Shown: piece after piece, positions 12,470-26,155 of the stretch
Numbering within the stretch: the first letter of the stretch is position 1
Layout: the number at the start of each line of letters is the position of its first letter
From: Arachnopeziza araneosa
Taxonomy: Eukaryota; Ascomycota; Leotiomycetes; Helotiales; Arachnopezizaceae
Reading direction: 5' to 3'
NCBI GenBank assembly: GCA_003988855.1
Contig: QYAI01000044.1
Coordinates: 186,001 to 250,000 of the forward strand
Length of the DNA stretch: 64,000 bases
The notes under the pieces: generated by a model
The model's input: the letters and a program-made list of their open reading frames with translations, nothing else
The model's database searches: none
What the model was told of the DNA's origin: nothing
Made by a program: the position numbers and the translations under genes

Positions 12470-15400
12470 TTAATGCTTCCTCTTCTTCTTCGGCTTCTCC
12501 TCATCTTCCGAGCCCAAACCACTCTCCCTATCCTTTCGCTTTGCCTTCTTCTCCATTTCATCCCAGTCCTCACCTTCACTTGCATCATCCTCGCTTCCTT
12601 CCTCAGATGCATCAGCACTAGCATTACTATCGAAATCGGAGTCCTCATCACTGGACTCTTCCGAGGCAGCCAGCTCGCTATCGCTCATCTCAAAAGCACT
12701 CTCTTCTGATTCTTCCTCTCCATCCTCATCGTCGGTCTCTGTTTGTAAGAAAGACCAACCACCGTCACGGAAGAAAGCGTGGGTATCAGCTGTGACGGTC
12801 TTCATGATCGTTGGCCAGTTCAAGTTGAGAGGACCTTCAGAGAAAGGAAGGTTGACGGAGTCGAGCCATTCCTTAACACTCTCTAAACTCTCGACTGGAA
12901 TAGTATTAATATGATATGGTGCTCGGTGGAAGTCCTTGAATACAAAGACCATGTCGAAATTCTTCAAACCAAATTGAACGCGTTCCAAATGGGCAATCTC
13001 GATGTCTTCAAGAGTGATGACCATAAATGGAGGTTCCGTCAGCTGAACCAGGCAGTCCGTTGAGGGCTGACAGAAAACACTAGAGCGGAATGGAACGCCA
13101 TTAAATCCGAGTTCACGGAATGGGATATCAACATCGACATTCTCATTCTTTCCTGCCTCTGCAATCTTTTCAGCAAAAGCTTTGAATTGGCGATCAAGAT
13201 CTGCTCTTCGTCTTCTCTCTTCCTGCTCGGCCTCAAACTCTTCTTCATCGCCATATCTGTACTTCCGCTTTCGGTTTCCGGTTTCGTCGAATTGAATGTC
13301 TGTGGCTTCTCTATAGAATTGAACATCCTTCGTCTTCTTCTTTCCAATGAGAATCGGATCTTTCAAGTGGACATGGATGATGACAATTAATTCATGCTGA
13401 CAAGGTTGGAAGAACAGATGTTTGACATTGCTGAAGAGAATATCGACCCGATGGTTTGTATTGAGCGGAGATTGATATCGGAGACCGTTTTGATGAATCT
13501 CAACTTTTCCGGGAACACGCTTACCATCCATTGCTGGACGAATAAACACGTTGTCCATAACAGCAGGTCGGCGATCTATAGTATATTAGTAACAGCTCCA
13601 ATGTTATAGAAAATGACTTACTTCTGATCTCGACCAACTTATCCTGCTCAACAACATCCTCCATTTCCTTCTTCTCTTGTTCCTTCTTCGTGGCATCCTT
13701 CTTCATATTGCTGATTTGGTTAGCAATGTCTTGAAGTCGATCACCGTCGGTGGATCTGAATGTCAAACTTCGTACAAAATGTGCTGAAGCATCTTCGAAA
13801 GGCTGGTCATCTTTTCGACCTACACCTTGACCAGGAGAGAGGAAATTGATGCGGAGGTATGAAAAATCCCCTTCATCGCTTTTGCTAGCATTTTTGATTG
13901 TTTGAATATGAAACGGAACAGGGCGACCCATGATTGGGAGTACCACTGTTGCATTCTTCTGGTCCACAACAATTGCCAGATCTCGGACTCGAGGAGGGAA
14001 CTGATTATCACGCTTGTATGACTCAAAACGCTTGAATTTCTTAACCACTTGGCCGTTTTGATCACCAATCGCCTCTGCATATCGAGCAAGACCCTCTTCT
14101 TGTTTCTTCTGTGCAAGCTCTTTTTGATGCTCACGCCGTTTTGCCTCAGCTCCTTCGTCGACTTGAGTCGTCCGCTCAGCTCGAAGCTTGGTTTTTGTAA
14201 TATTCTTCGCGGCTACTGCTCCGACTGTCGAGTCCTTCTTTGCCTTCTTTGGGGTTGGCTCAGGCTCTTCTGTATCCTTAAAGAAGAAAGATACGTTCTC
14301 TAGGTCGAAAGCAGCGTCACCAGTGAAAACAACTGGTTCTCCGGTAGATACCCGAACTGTATCTGATAAGACAAGCGAGTATACTTTGTCTTTCTTCTTA
14401 TCCTGTGGGCTGGGATTTTCAATGTCGCTGAAGCCAGTTGTAACGCAGAGGGTCATGCCATCTTTCAAGGTTCGGGTACTCTTGGCGTTCAAAAGTAAAG
14501 TCGGATCTCGGGTTTCGATACCAATTCCAGCACCAACATTCTTCAAGAAGTGTTTCTCTAGTTCTGGTTTCCTCGTTCTGATTAAGGCTAACGCTTTCGC
14601 ATAGATATCCTTCACCGCAGCACCATCTCGAATCTCCTTCATGACCAAGCTATGGACCTGTAACAGAAGTTTATAATTGCTTTCCTGAGATTTGTTTGGG
14701 TCGACCAAATATGTTCGAGCGATAAGGGAGCAGTATGTCTTATATCGAAGACCCATCGATGCGACAATAACTCCAGGATGGAGAAAGTCGTCGTTAACAA
14801 CAGCATTCATCTTCAAGTCGAACTTGCCACCACTTTGTACGATTGGGCCGTGGGTCCAATCGAGCTGCATTGGATCGAAATCAGAAGGCATCTTCTGCTT
14901 ATTAGGCAGCTCAACCTTGGTCCAGAATTTCTCATTGTCCAGAGTTTTGTCAACCTTTGTAGCTAAAGCGCTGTGCTTAACCTGCTTTTCTTCATCCAAT
15001 ACGTTTGACATCTCTTCGAGGAAATACGAGTTCATCAACGCAATACAAGCTTTTGAGGCATTTCGCATGGCGCGCTAAACAATCAGCCAAAAAAATCAGA
15101 GCAGGCGAAGAGCATACCAATTCATTCTCGTCCTTGACCGCCAGGGCGGCAGAAGAGAGAGCAGTCGAAATATCCACTTCTTCTACATCTGCAGAGATCT
15201 TGGAATATACTGTCTTCCATTCATCAATAAAGGGTCCGCTGGAGGTGTCCTTCGGCAGAATGCCAACTTTTTTCTAGAAGCAAAGTTTCGTTAGTAGGCT
15301 GACCACCAGGCATCCAACTTGATATGACTCACGCCGGCATCCTTAATGTGCTTTGTGATATCGAGGAAAAGCTTTTCGTTGTGCTCGGCGTCCTTGCTGC

Positions 15401-15825
15401 GGACCAAGACATGTAATGGAACTTTGCCACCAGTCAAGACGTCCAAATGCTTTGCTAAATTGTGTTAATTTAAGTACACTTGTAGAATGAAGGCGGCCGA
15501 GAGCATACCCTTTTTGGCAGTTGTGACAATATAAAATCCGTCGAGGGTGAAGAGGAAGAGAGTTGCAGGGAATTCGTAGCCGAGTAACCAGAACTATTTC
15601 AAAACTGTTAAGTTCGCAATGGGAAGCTTGTCGCTGAGGAATACATACGTGAGTCGCATTGTTCTTCTGGAAGTTAACGGTCTCTTCAGTCTTGCCCATC
15701 AATACAACGATCGAGGAGGCACCATTGAAGATCGCGTCACCATTACGCTTGTCAGCCTTCCATGCCGCGTAAAAGTGTGACAGTCGCTCCTGGAAGAGGG
15801 TTTTGTCGATTACAATCTCTGCCAT
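12470..15825 (-). CDS. spt16: FACT complex subunit Spt16
   Basis: Model on the minus strand: exons 15825-15649, 15593-15509, 15454-15333, 15273-15118, 15074-13622, 13575-12470; 1032 aa, the usual fungal Spt16 length. All five introns are 42-59 bp with GTATGC/GTATGT/GTGAGT/GTAAGT donors. Domains in order: N-terminal aminopeptidase-like domain (starts MAEIVIDKTLF; contains FWLLGYEFPATL), dimerisation/middle region (around LRAERTTQVDE, RDLAIVVDQKNATVVLP), the PH-like Rtt106-type region (DNVFIRPAMDGKRVPG, EIHQNGLRYQSP), and a very acidic Ser/Glu/Asp tail ending in a basic KKKRKH cluster. With Pob3 it forms FACT, which reorganises H2A-H2B and nucleosomes during transcription and replication. The acidic tail and family length support an intact gene. 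Confidence 0.96.
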
Positions 15826-16375
15826 GGTCGTGTAAGATTATGTTGATGGCAGAGATGATTTTTGAAGGAAAGAAGGAAGAAGTGGAGGTGCGGAGACGCG
15901 GTGGTGTAAATTTCGCGCTTGATTGAACTGCGGAAATCAATTTGTAGGTTAACGTAGTTAGTGCGACAATAAAGTCCCGAGTTCCGATGTTCCAAAAAAG
16001 GGGGCTAAGCGAGACTGTCGCTGTTGTTGATTTTGATATTTGAATCCATCCATAACAGTAACAGCACGGTGTCGGTTCTGGAAGAAGTATTTTATTAAGG
16101 TCTAAGACTATGGCACATATCAAAGTCTGAATTACTAATTAATATATTTTTATTTACCTATCCTGTCTAACTACATTCAGCATCAAGCTAGATAAACAAC
16201 TGGGATACAATCCACCCATGTAAAACAAAAGAAAATGGTATAATATAAAAACATGGGTATCATCCACCGTAATGTCGTACAATGCGTCAAGTCTGCCTCC
16301 TTAGGTAGCTGATTCCCACAACACCAACAATGCAAACGCTCTCCTTTGACTGATTCAGATGAGGAAAAGAGAAGC
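15826..16375. other. Intergenic region: Spt16 promoter and UncA 3' end
   Basis: Lies upstream of the Spt16 start and downstream of the kinesin stop, both on the minus strand. The small frames seen are not coding-like. Confidence 0.35.
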
Positions 16376-19300
16376 TTAAGAAAACTCATCTTCGCCACTA
16401 TCTCCACTGCTGTTACCGAAATAACTCTGATCGATCCTGAATATCCAATCAATTTTCTCTCGTTCATTTCTCGCCTTGAATAACCATGTGTTATCAACCG
16501 CGTAGACGGCAAACACTTTCTCTTCCCCAGCAGTTTTCCCACTTCTTTCATCGCTCTGCAATAATCTCGCAATCTCTGGTCTTGCATCAACCCTGGAATT
16601 TCTTAAGCTCACTATTCCACATTCTTCTCCATCTGGCACTGAATGAATATGTAGATAAGGCCTACGGAGTTCTACGAAACGGCGCACCCAGCGGCTTGAA
16701 TCTGTTGATGGAGTGAGAAGATAGCCGCCTTTGAGAACTTCACGCCCTTTGGTAACGAGGGAGACGGTTGCTGCAAGATGAGGAGAAGAAGATTGGGGAG
16801 GCGGGGTTGACACCCCGTTGGAAGGTGGTTCAGTGTTGGTCGGAGTGAGAATCGAGGTGATAGGATCATGGCAAAGAAGCCATAGTTTGGTGTACTTTTC
16901 TAGAATGGCTCTACCATGGTCCGAAAGCTCCGGACTAGAGTGGAATTCCTCAGAATGTAAGCTGGTGCCATTGAGTACTGGAATCGCCGGTTGAGCATAA
17001 TTAATCCTATTTAAAAGTGGCTGTGCAGCATTAATTTCCGTATGACGCTGTTTATGGCGTTTAGCAGCTATGTAGTCTCGAATGAGGCTTACGCCACGGG
17101 GAGTCCAAGTTGTGAGACCTTCCTCTCCTTTAACATAGTCATTCTGTGTGTTCATCCTCCACAAATCACCAGCCCGTTTGACGGGTGTTGGACGAATAGA
17201 AATCGAGAAGATACCCGACGTTGAATGAACAATGCGAACGCTTTGGAATAAGGCTGCGAACATTGATGTTGACCGCACATAGGACCGAGAGAGGATTTGA
17301 GAGCAAACGTCAACAGAAAATGACATCGATTCTGTAAGCTTAGGGGAGGATACGTCCCAGCCCAGAGTCATCTGAACCTTGTATTTTTCAGCTGTAACTC
17401 GATCAAGGAGAAGAGAAGCATGAGCGCTGGAGTCCCATTGGCCTACAAGAGTGACATTACTTGTGCCGTTCGCATTCTGCTTGATCGTAGGCTCCGTTAT
17501 CAGTTTAAGCGGTAGCATAGAGGAAGGAGAACCAAGGTCTGGTGTTTTGCCAACAAGGTCGACTAGTTGTATATGTCCAACACGTAACCCAGAAACGATT
17601 TTCCAGGGAAGTGCCTCACCTGAATTGTGGATTAAGTTGACAACAATGCGACGTTGTAGTCCTTGATGAAGTTGAAATGAGCCTTTGTCCAAGTCACTGG
17701 TTTGAATGACTTCAACAGGAAGATATTCGCCACTTTCTGATAATTCTAAGATTTGAATCTTTGTAAAGACGTCATGTTTCTCTTCGGTAAAGAATTGAGA
17801 TTCGGCAATGCGCGCGTTCTTACGCTTCTGTTTCGGCCGGGGAACGTTGTCTCGCATATCATCCCAACTCAACAGCATGTCAAGATGCATTGAAGATACT
17901 TTGGCGAAAATGGCTACTCGTAAAGAGACATCTGTGGGGCCGAACATCGGCACACTCATGCTATGTACGCTTTCAAATCTAACCGGGCCTTCGTCAAAGT
18001 CTTTGATCATTTGAGTTGTAGTCACTCCAGCTTCTTGACCTGGGATGAACAGCTGGGCATGAACTTCTGTGCCTTCGCGTTCTGCAAACCCAACAAGATC
18101 ATGCATGACTACATTGAATTTCAAGGTACTTGAAGGAGCTCGCGCAGACGACGGTTCTAGCGACAGCTTAAGAATACCAATAGCATGAGACGTATATGGT
18201 GAAAGAACGTCTAGACTGAAGTCCTGAACTCGGCTCTCAAAGACTGCCGCAAGTGGCACGTCAACATCCCCTACATGAGTGAATTGAGGCATACACGTCT
18301 CCATAAATGGATTATCAAGACGGAAATGTTGCAAGTACTCAGGTCGATCTATGTATTGGTGCATCTGTCTCATAAGCCTGACTCGGTCTTGTAGCTTCTC
18401 CAAACTCCAAAGATGCACGACGCTATGTCGGTAATCGATGACTCGGACGCCAACGCACGGCTTTGGGGCGTTTTCGAGAAAGACATCTTCTCCTTCCGGG
18501 ATCCCATTGAGAACCATATCATATGATGAGCATAAATCGTGACCCTTATCGACAACAGTGAATTGAAACACGACACTCTCATCCATCTCCTGACTCATTA
18601 TCTGTGCTTCTTTGAGGTTGGCTGCTGACTGGAGAACGGCTTCGGCCATCCGAACGTACCTCCTACCTCGCCAATGCTGAACGACTTTTCGTGCCGTAGC
18701 CATTTCTTGCTCAGAGAGTGGAGTAGGACCTTGAGGAGACTTAGGCTTAACGGGTTCCATTTGCTGCAGACGCTCTTCAAACTCTTTTCGTTGTTCCTCT
18801 AGTTGTTTTAACATTTCAGCCTTGACTTCTTGTAGACTCTCCTCCATTCGAGCCTTTTCTTTTTTGATCTCTTCAACTTCAACATTGGCAGCTTCGGCGG
18901 ACTTGAGCTGGTCTTGATACTCTTCCTTTTGTTTGTCGAGTTGATTTTGCATTTCTTCTCGCACTTCTCGCATTCGGTCTTCAACCTCACCTTGCTTCGG
19001 CGTTGATGGCATCGTTAGAGCTGTGTCTAAGGAAAAATTGTCCAGTGTTCCATTTGACATGTATTTATCTCGAATGGGATAAGAGGTGACAGAATCTAAA
19101 TCATCGTCCATATTCTGGCCAGCTCGCTCAGCTCTAGCTTTCTGCACATCTTCAAAAAGCATATTGAGCTCTTCGTCAGTCAAACCGGCAATCTGTTTGT
19201 CGGCACCAAGAATAGCCCCAGCAGCTTCTCTTCGCGCAAAGGACCAGTCTGAATCTCGACCTCGTTGAGGCATGGGCGAGTCAGGTCGACTTCCATCCCA

Positions 19301-21278
19301 ATCCGCTTCTGAGGTGGCTTTGCTGAACGTTCTCTCATGACCAGGTTTAGGACTAGGTGTTGGCGAAATGTAGTCTCCCATTTGACTTGCAATGATTGAG
19401 TGTCTTAGTGAACTTTGCTCAGCTCGTTCTGCTCGAGTTTCCAGAGGATGATTGAATCGAAATATGTGAAAGTCACCCAGAATAACACGATAGCCACTTC
19501 GTAGTCTCTTAGGCTCCACTATCCTCTTCCCATTTACCATGACAGCCGCCCCTTCTTTGGGCACCAGTGTCACAATATTATCGACGTTCTCAAACGTGCA
19601 ATGTTCATGGAGAATGCGACTGCCATTAAGTCGAATCTCCAGTGTTTGGCCTTGATTTGTATCAACATTGCCCACTGTAGTTGTTCCAGGCTTGAGATTG
19701 TAAACCAAACATTCGGCAAGCATTGGATCATCTGAGAGGTTGACTAAATGGGGCATCTTTTTGGGTGTGTGTAACCCAACAAAGCCCTTTTCGATGCTGA
19801 TACCAAGTTCCTCGAGTGCTGCTTCACGTTCTTTATGAATCTCTTCAGTCTTGGCCAACTTCTGTTCCCAAGTTTGATTGAGGTCCGAGTACAGCTTTTC
19901 ACTTTGATTGAGCTGTTCCGCAATTTCCGCTTTCGAAACTTTCTTGACCGTGCCATCTGCCTGTGTGATACTGACGATCTGCTTGTCCAACGGTGTACCT
20001 TCAGCATAAACCTCCTCCGTGGCACCACCTCCACCACCACTAAGTTTACTTCGAAGAGTTGCAAGCTCCTCCTTCAATTCTCGAATCATTCTCGCATTGG
20101 CATCTTCGTTTACCACTGCATGATTCTTGATTCGCTTCGCACTATCCGCATACCGAAGGGTGCTCAAAGTCTCGTCGAAATTGATATCTGCTGGGCTGAT
20201 AGCTGCAATCATAGCAGTCATACTATTTCCTCCCAAAGAATCTTTTAGGAGCCATGTCAAGACACTGTCTCTGTATGGAACCTGGCCTGCTCCCTTCCCA
20301 ACCTTTTTTTTCTTTCCATCCGACAAATCTGCCAACGCAGCAATAACACGGCCTAATGTAGACAAGGACCTGTTGATCTCAGCACCTTCTTTCAAGCGGG
20401 CTCCTGTGGCACCAGTCGACGTCGCCCTTTCTGAACCTGCCAGATCCACTAGACTGATCTTTGCCACCTTCTCCATAGCCATATTTGTCTCTACATCATG
20501 TCGTTTTTGAGTCAGAGTGAGAGTAAACACCGCATGACTTCGACTGGACGTTTCATTCATATTCGTAGCAGCTACTGTTCTCGCCTTGTTACCTTCATCC
20601 ATCAAGTTTTCGATTTCGCTAAAGCTGCTAACCACAAGTTTGGCTAGATCCTCCACATAAGGTCCTGTTGATGGATGTTCTCTGACTTTAAGATTCCCTT
20701 TTGTCGTTGGATTTAGCAGATCCCTTACCCTTTCGTTGTAAATCTCCAAATATGATACCTCGACTGTACATCTCAGGTTCTTATCTTGCTGCAGGCCTCC
20801 TATTCGTTCAAACATATCTTGGCAAATTTTAGGAATTACTCCAGCTTCTTTCCCATATCCCATCATCGAGTAAGATTTTCCAGATCCGGTTTGACCATAT
20901 GCAAAAATGCAGTTGTTATATCCTTGAAACGCATTATCCAATAAAGGCTTTCCTAGATCATGGTGTAGGTTATCTTGACCTGCATAATGATCATCATTTC
21001 TGTCGAAAGACCAGTAGGACTTGTCGAAAGCAAAGACTTTCTGACCCATATCTTTGGCTCCACCTTTCCCAGATCGCATTCGTTCTTCGGCATCGGGTGG
21101 AGGAATGAGAATCGTCTGGCTATCTTTCATCTGTACAACACATTTTGCTCCGCGATCGAGTTCTAGTAGAGGTAAGTGGAGGGGTAAAAGGGTTACTAGA
21201 AAGGACAGACAAACCTCTCCCATTGAACGGCCGCACTCGCACCACAACCTTGATATTCCCTCCACCTACGGGCGCCAT
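16376..21278 (-). CDS. uncA: Kinesin-3 motor, Unc104/KIF1A/UncA family
   Basis: Model: exons 21278-21215 and 21162-16376; 1616 aa, matching fungal UncA (about 1,630 aa). The one intron (GTTTGT donor, TAG acceptor) splits the signature VRVRPFNGRELDRGAKC. The motor domain covers residues 1 to ~370: P-loop GQTGSGKS at 111-118, switch I NETSSRSHAVF, switch II LVDLAGSERA. Then come a neck and short coiled coils, an FHA domain at about 500-600 (including NGSRILHEHC), KIF1B-like and DUF3694-type regions, and a C-terminal PH domain (LKGGYLLTPS...WVRRFVELR) near 1,490-1,600. Kinesin-3 motors are plus-end directed; in hyphae UncA carries early endosomes toward the tip, with the PH domain binding lipids. 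Role inferred from family; domain order is visible. Confidence 0.96.
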
Positions 21279-23616
21279 TTTGACTGCTGTTCAACGTTCT
21301 CTGACTTTAGAATATTGTCCGGAGCCTATGCCCCTTAAACGGCTCCCGTCTTCAAGGAACTAAGAACTTATTTGCTGTTCAGTTTTCGACTCCAGGCGTT
21401 TTCAAATCTCCAAGACCAAAGTTGACTCATCGGAAGATTGTTCTGCGAATCATCAAAGATGTTCAGAATTTCGTCATGTGTCCGGATTGTCCAAAAGCGT
21501 CGGGGAAGTCACGGCTTTCGCTGAGGAGGGAACACGTTAAGTCGGCAGCAGGTCGAGAAGACTTTAGATAGATTGTCACAGGCGTATTCTGATATATGAA
21601 AAGGCAGGTTGGGAGTTGGAAATGAAAGATTAACATCGGTTGAGAAACAGTCGCGTCTTCGCGTTCAAGGTTCAACATCTTTCAAATTGCGAATCCCTGC
21701 GACTATGCGGCCGCCCTGGGCCGTGCGTCATAATGTGGAGCTTGTTTAGTTTGTGGATTTAGGTTATTCTATGAAGATCAGTTGGGATTGTAGGTAATTC
21801 GGACCTTACAGCTTAAAGTTAGTAAAATGGAAGTTAGTAGCAATTTAATTCTCAATATTTTTGGATTTTTTCATTTAGAATCTCAGTCTGCGAGATGAGT
21901 CGAGTCAAATCACACTTCCGCAGGTATGTTTGAAACAGGAGCCAAACACCATATCCAGACTCCATTTCCGCTACGTCCAAATGCACTCTTTCCTTTTGAT
22001 AAACAAGACATTGTTGGTATCACAAAGTCCGAGCCCACTCGCCATGACTGTACAACGAGCGCATGGTAGAGAAGACGGGAACTTCATTGTAGGCCAACGC
22101 CTCAATATATAACTAAAATGGAGTTAAGCTCCAACTGGAAAGTAATTTTCGGTCACCTGCGAAACCCGAAACTGTATCAGACGTCTCTCAGGACAGTAGA
22201 TTTTAAGCAAGTCGAGTACGTAAGCTTGTTGAAAAATCAATAGGAGATTAGAAGTCGCAAGAGATGAGGGATAAGTAAAGACATACAGAATATGACAAAT
22301 AGGCTCATAGTCTGTAGGGACTCTGAGAGTAAAGGAATGGCTGTGAAGTCGCATACTGCAATCTTCTTACCGCATAAGCTCAAATTTTGTAGCGGAAAAT
22401 CGATCGCCATAGAGATTGCAAGAACATGTTTCTCTGTCTCTGAAGACACCGAAGAGTGTAAAGTATCTTGCAGTTACAGACTCAGGCTACCCATGCTTCA
22501 TACCATCCAGGGATCAGTCGCATTCGAGAACCGTTTCATCGCTTGACGATCCTCCCCGAGAAAGAACTTCTTCCTTCCAGCTGATAAGCTCTTACAGTCA
22601 GTAAACTCCCACTGCTTTCAAAAAAGGTACAACAACCCGCGAGCCAACCGGTAGGTTCTGGCCGGTTGCAGATCATCTTCATGCGAAGAATCAGAATAGA
22701 AGAGAAAAGGAAGCAATATGAAGGAGTGCCGGTATCACAATCCCAGTTCACACCAGAGTTCTCGAGAGGCGAAATTACGGGCCGAATGCAGCTTCTGTAA
22801 CACAGCATCCACCCAGGCTATCTCGGCTTGCTCGACAACGGTAGGGCAGAGGGACCAAAACCACGGCATTTATGCCAATGTCGATCTGAAAGAGAGTTCG
22901 GGACGCTCTGGGCACGCCTCTCCTAAGCGTGGAAGCGACAGTGATGATACGCATCCAGATGGCTTCGATGCCACGGTGGCAGAGATCTGGGACCTTTCCT
23001 GTTCCTAACAGCAGCTGAGACTCTGACCGCCTGTCCCTGCCCGAGATCGTGTTGGTGCAAGATGCGGCCAGTGAGGTTCTCGCGAGCTGTCAACCCCACT
23101 GCGCCACCTGTGATTTGACAGCGCGCCCCAACTGCATTCAGGCTGAGCCAGATCCGGAGGTGGAAATCGTTGGAAAGGGAGAAAGGGATGTCCAACAAAC
23201 CTTGGAGGTGAGGTGTTCGGGGCACGGGAGGTCGCTACCTGGGGAAACTCGGCCGCCTCTTAGTCCCGCCCACAAAAAGCCGAAGCATTTTTATCTTGCC
23301 TTCGTCCCAGCTCCCAACACCCACAAAATCCTTTCTTCAATAACACAACTTCAATTTCGAGCCGCAGAACCTTTGCTGCGCCCAAATTTTCTCCAATTCT
23401 CCTTGCTGTATCTCCGGTACAGTCACTCCTTTTTCCCTTCTCAAACCGAACTGTAAGTCGCTGCAGACTCTTCACCGTCCTCATTCGACCCCGCCATACC
23501 GTATACAAAGCTCCACCGCCAGTCTTTCAACAAAAAACTCTGCAGAGCGCCCTACAATCAAGACCTCCAAAGCTGACTTAATTTTTCCTGACAGGAACAC
23601 TCCTTCAACTGTAAAA
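21279..23616. promoter_or_regulatory. 2.3-kb divergent promoter region (uncA / gis2)
   Basis: Separates two divergently transcribed genes. The uncA side is of ordinary composition. About 22,700-23,450 is more GC-rich and open in several frames without recognisable domains. The ~300 bases before 23,617 are pyrimidine-rich, typical of a strongly expressed fungal gene's leader. No individual regulatory site could be assigned. Confidence 0.35.
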
Positions 23617-24848
23617 ATGGATTCTTACGGTGGTGGTCAAGCCCGTGGATGCTACAACTGTGAGTTCCAACAGAGCTCTACACCTTTATTTCTCGACAAC
23701 CTCTTCTACATATCATGCCAGCTCTGAGGCTTCCGACGGAGGAATCCAGCATCGTACTTGGCGATCTGCCACGTTGTTTCAATTCAACAGCCGGTCATCC
23801 CCAGACATGATCCGACCAATGATGCTATACCAATCTCTATTCTCGAAGGAGAGTGGTTGGACATTTCGGAAGTGGGGAGACAGGCCATTGATAATCTGCC
23901 TTGATGGAGTCTCGAAGTCATGAATTGAGAAACAAATTGATCTTCGACGTCATGCTGACTTTCGACTAGGTGGCGATGCCTCTCATCAAGTGCGCAAACA
24001 AGGAACTTTCCATTCCACATGCTAACCTGATCTTAGGCTCGTGATTGCCCAACTCGTGGCCCGGCCAAGTGGTATGTAACTCTTATGTACTATAAAATTT
24101 TCTTTGCTAACTCTGTCAAGCTACAACTGTGGTGGTGAGTGACGACGAGAAAAATATGCTTCCTGAGTGCGCGAGACTGATTCGAAAATCTGGTTGTAGG
24201 CGAGGGTCATATGAGTAAGTCTTCCCTAGCGCACAGTTGGCAGATTTCTTATACTGGATAGGCCGTGAATGCCCTGAGGGTCCCAAGGACAAGACCTGCT
24301 ACAAGTGCGGCCAACCTGGTCATATCAGCCGTGATTGCAACAATCCAGCTGCTGAGGGTGCTGGCCGTGGTGGTGGTGGTGGAGGATTCTCATCCGGTGG
24401 TGGTGGTGGTGGTGGTGGTGGATCTCAAGAGTGCTACAAGGTATACACGTATTGGGATTGTTTGATGGCTGTCGACTGACTCTATATCCAGTGCGGAAAG
24501 GTTGGTCATATTGCTCGCAACTGCCCTGAGGCTGGTGGCTATCCCGGTGGCGGATTTGGAGGTAACCAGGGAGGTTATGGCGGCGGTGGATACGGCGGCG
24601 GACGCGGCGGTGGCGGCCAAACTTGCTACTCTTGCGGTGGTTATGGTCATATGAGCCGTGAGTTTAATTTTGTCCTTGACTACTGGTACTTTCTAATCAG
24701 ATTAGGTGACTGCACCCAAGGCCAGAAGTGCTACAACTGCGGCGAAGTTGGTCACCTCTCTAGAGACTGCCCATCCGAGACGACTAGCGAGCGTACTTGC
24801 TACAAGTGCAAGCAGCCAGGCCATGTCCAGGCACAATGCCCCAACTAA
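23617..24848 (+). CDS. gis2: CCHC zinc-knuckle nucleic-acid-binding protein, CNBP/Gis2/Byr3 family
   Basis: Model: eight exons, 23617-23659, 23970-23989, 24037-24071, 24121-24134, 24200-24214, 24262-24440, 24492-24657, 24706-24848; 204 aa. Exons 2-5 are 20, 35, 14 and 15 nt. Splicing restores seven CX2CX4HX4C knuckles: CYNCGDASHQARDC, CYNCGGEGHMSREC, CYKCGQPGHISRDC, CYKCGKVGHIARNC, CYSCGGYGHMSRDC, CYNCGEVGHLSRDC, CYKCKQPGHVQAQC. Seven is the number in yeast Gis2 and human CNBP. Gly-rich RGG-like linkers lie between knuckles 3-4 and 4-5. Family members bind single-stranded nucleic acid and mRNA and act with translating ribosomes and in stress granules. The first intron is long (310 bp), common in highly expressed genes. 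Function inferred; knuckle count is direct. Confidence 0.95.
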
Positions 24849-26155
24849 TTGCTCTCCTAAACACAACGAAGACCGATTGACATTAGCGCTTTATGAGACG
24901 AACATGAATGATTTCACATTTCCACAAAAAAGACAGACTAGCACATGCATGCATTCGATACGAATTTCACGACCAATACCCCGAGCATTTGGAAAGGGTG
25001 GAGAGAGAGAGACAGTTAGAGAGTTGCAAGCAGACAGACATCATCAGTTGATTTGAGGATTTGCCCTTGGAATGTTACGACCGAATCGAAACGACGAAAA
25101 AAGCTTGCTCTTTGGCGCACCGGCCTTCTTTGTATATTGCATTGCTCCTTACCTTTGCCTGATTTTCCATTACAAAAAAGCATGTCAACAAAAACATCGG
25201 GCTCTTCTGTGGGGCTCTCACTTTTCCTACTTTCCTAGACGGGGTCTCTAGAACACCACACCCAAAAGCAATATTCTGTTTGTACATACCTCATTCCGAC
25301 GAGGGATTGATGGTAGGGAAGTTTTCGAGGATGATTGGTGCTCTCTCTTAAAGGTATCAGATTCATGCGGGCTGACTGACGGATCGATGTGGATGACTAA
25401 ACGAACGGATGAGCCGATGCATGCTTGCAGAGGTTCATAGGAACGAATAAACGATCATCTTAATATTGTGATGTTTAAGAAGTGATTGTGATTCGGTCGT
25501 CTGCTCGCCTCCTACATGTGATTTAGATGAAATCGTTGCGTCAAACTCCATCGGAGTCTATTCATTCCACTTGTTTCTCGAACCCCTCAAATCACGAGTC
25601 CTCTACCTTTTATCTCCCATCGCCTTTTCTACCTCCTTGACTATAATCCACATCTCATTTTTTGACAAAGCCAAATAAATATCACAACCTAGCTTTCTCG
25701 AGCTAGAAATCCTGTCTTATACTTGCAAATTGGTACTGGGTCAGAGAGAAGGACAGATCTATAACCTGAGTTCGTTGAATTGATTCATGTAGCTCTACAC
25801 TCTATTCAAGAAGATTGATACTGTTCACGTTTTCCCTTTTCTTAATGGGCGCGTTTTAATGTACGAGAAATCTGACAAGATAGAATAGAGAGCACATTCT
25901 TGTTTAATAGAAGATCATCTTGATTATAACCACCACTATGTAAAGCTAAAGCTACCGAAATTCAATCTCACTCTCTACTCCCAGCTCTAACTAATTCTGC
26001 AAATATTGTCTTTGTAACAGCGAAATCTGCGCTCTAAGTCTTGTTCCAAAAATTGGGTTCCATGGCGCTTCTTCCAAGTTAAAATGATTGCTGACAAGAA
26101 AATGCTAAGTTGATGAGTTGAGTGCTCGCCGTTTCACTCATATCAGACGGCTGCT
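24849..26155. other. Intergenic region between convergent genes
   Basis: Holds the 3' ends of the gis2 gene (+) and the MFS gene (-). No ORF, repeat or RNA gene is supported. At 1.3 kb it is long for a convergent gap in this gene-dense part of the window. Confidence 0.35.

Noticed and set aside
16183..16590. 135-codon minus frame overlapping the end of uncA
   Set aside because: It overlaps the PH-domain coding sequence of uncA in another frame.
22718..23456. Open frames of 96-135 codons upstream of gis2
   Set aside because: They overlap each other on both strands and fall in a GC-richer leader/promoter region.
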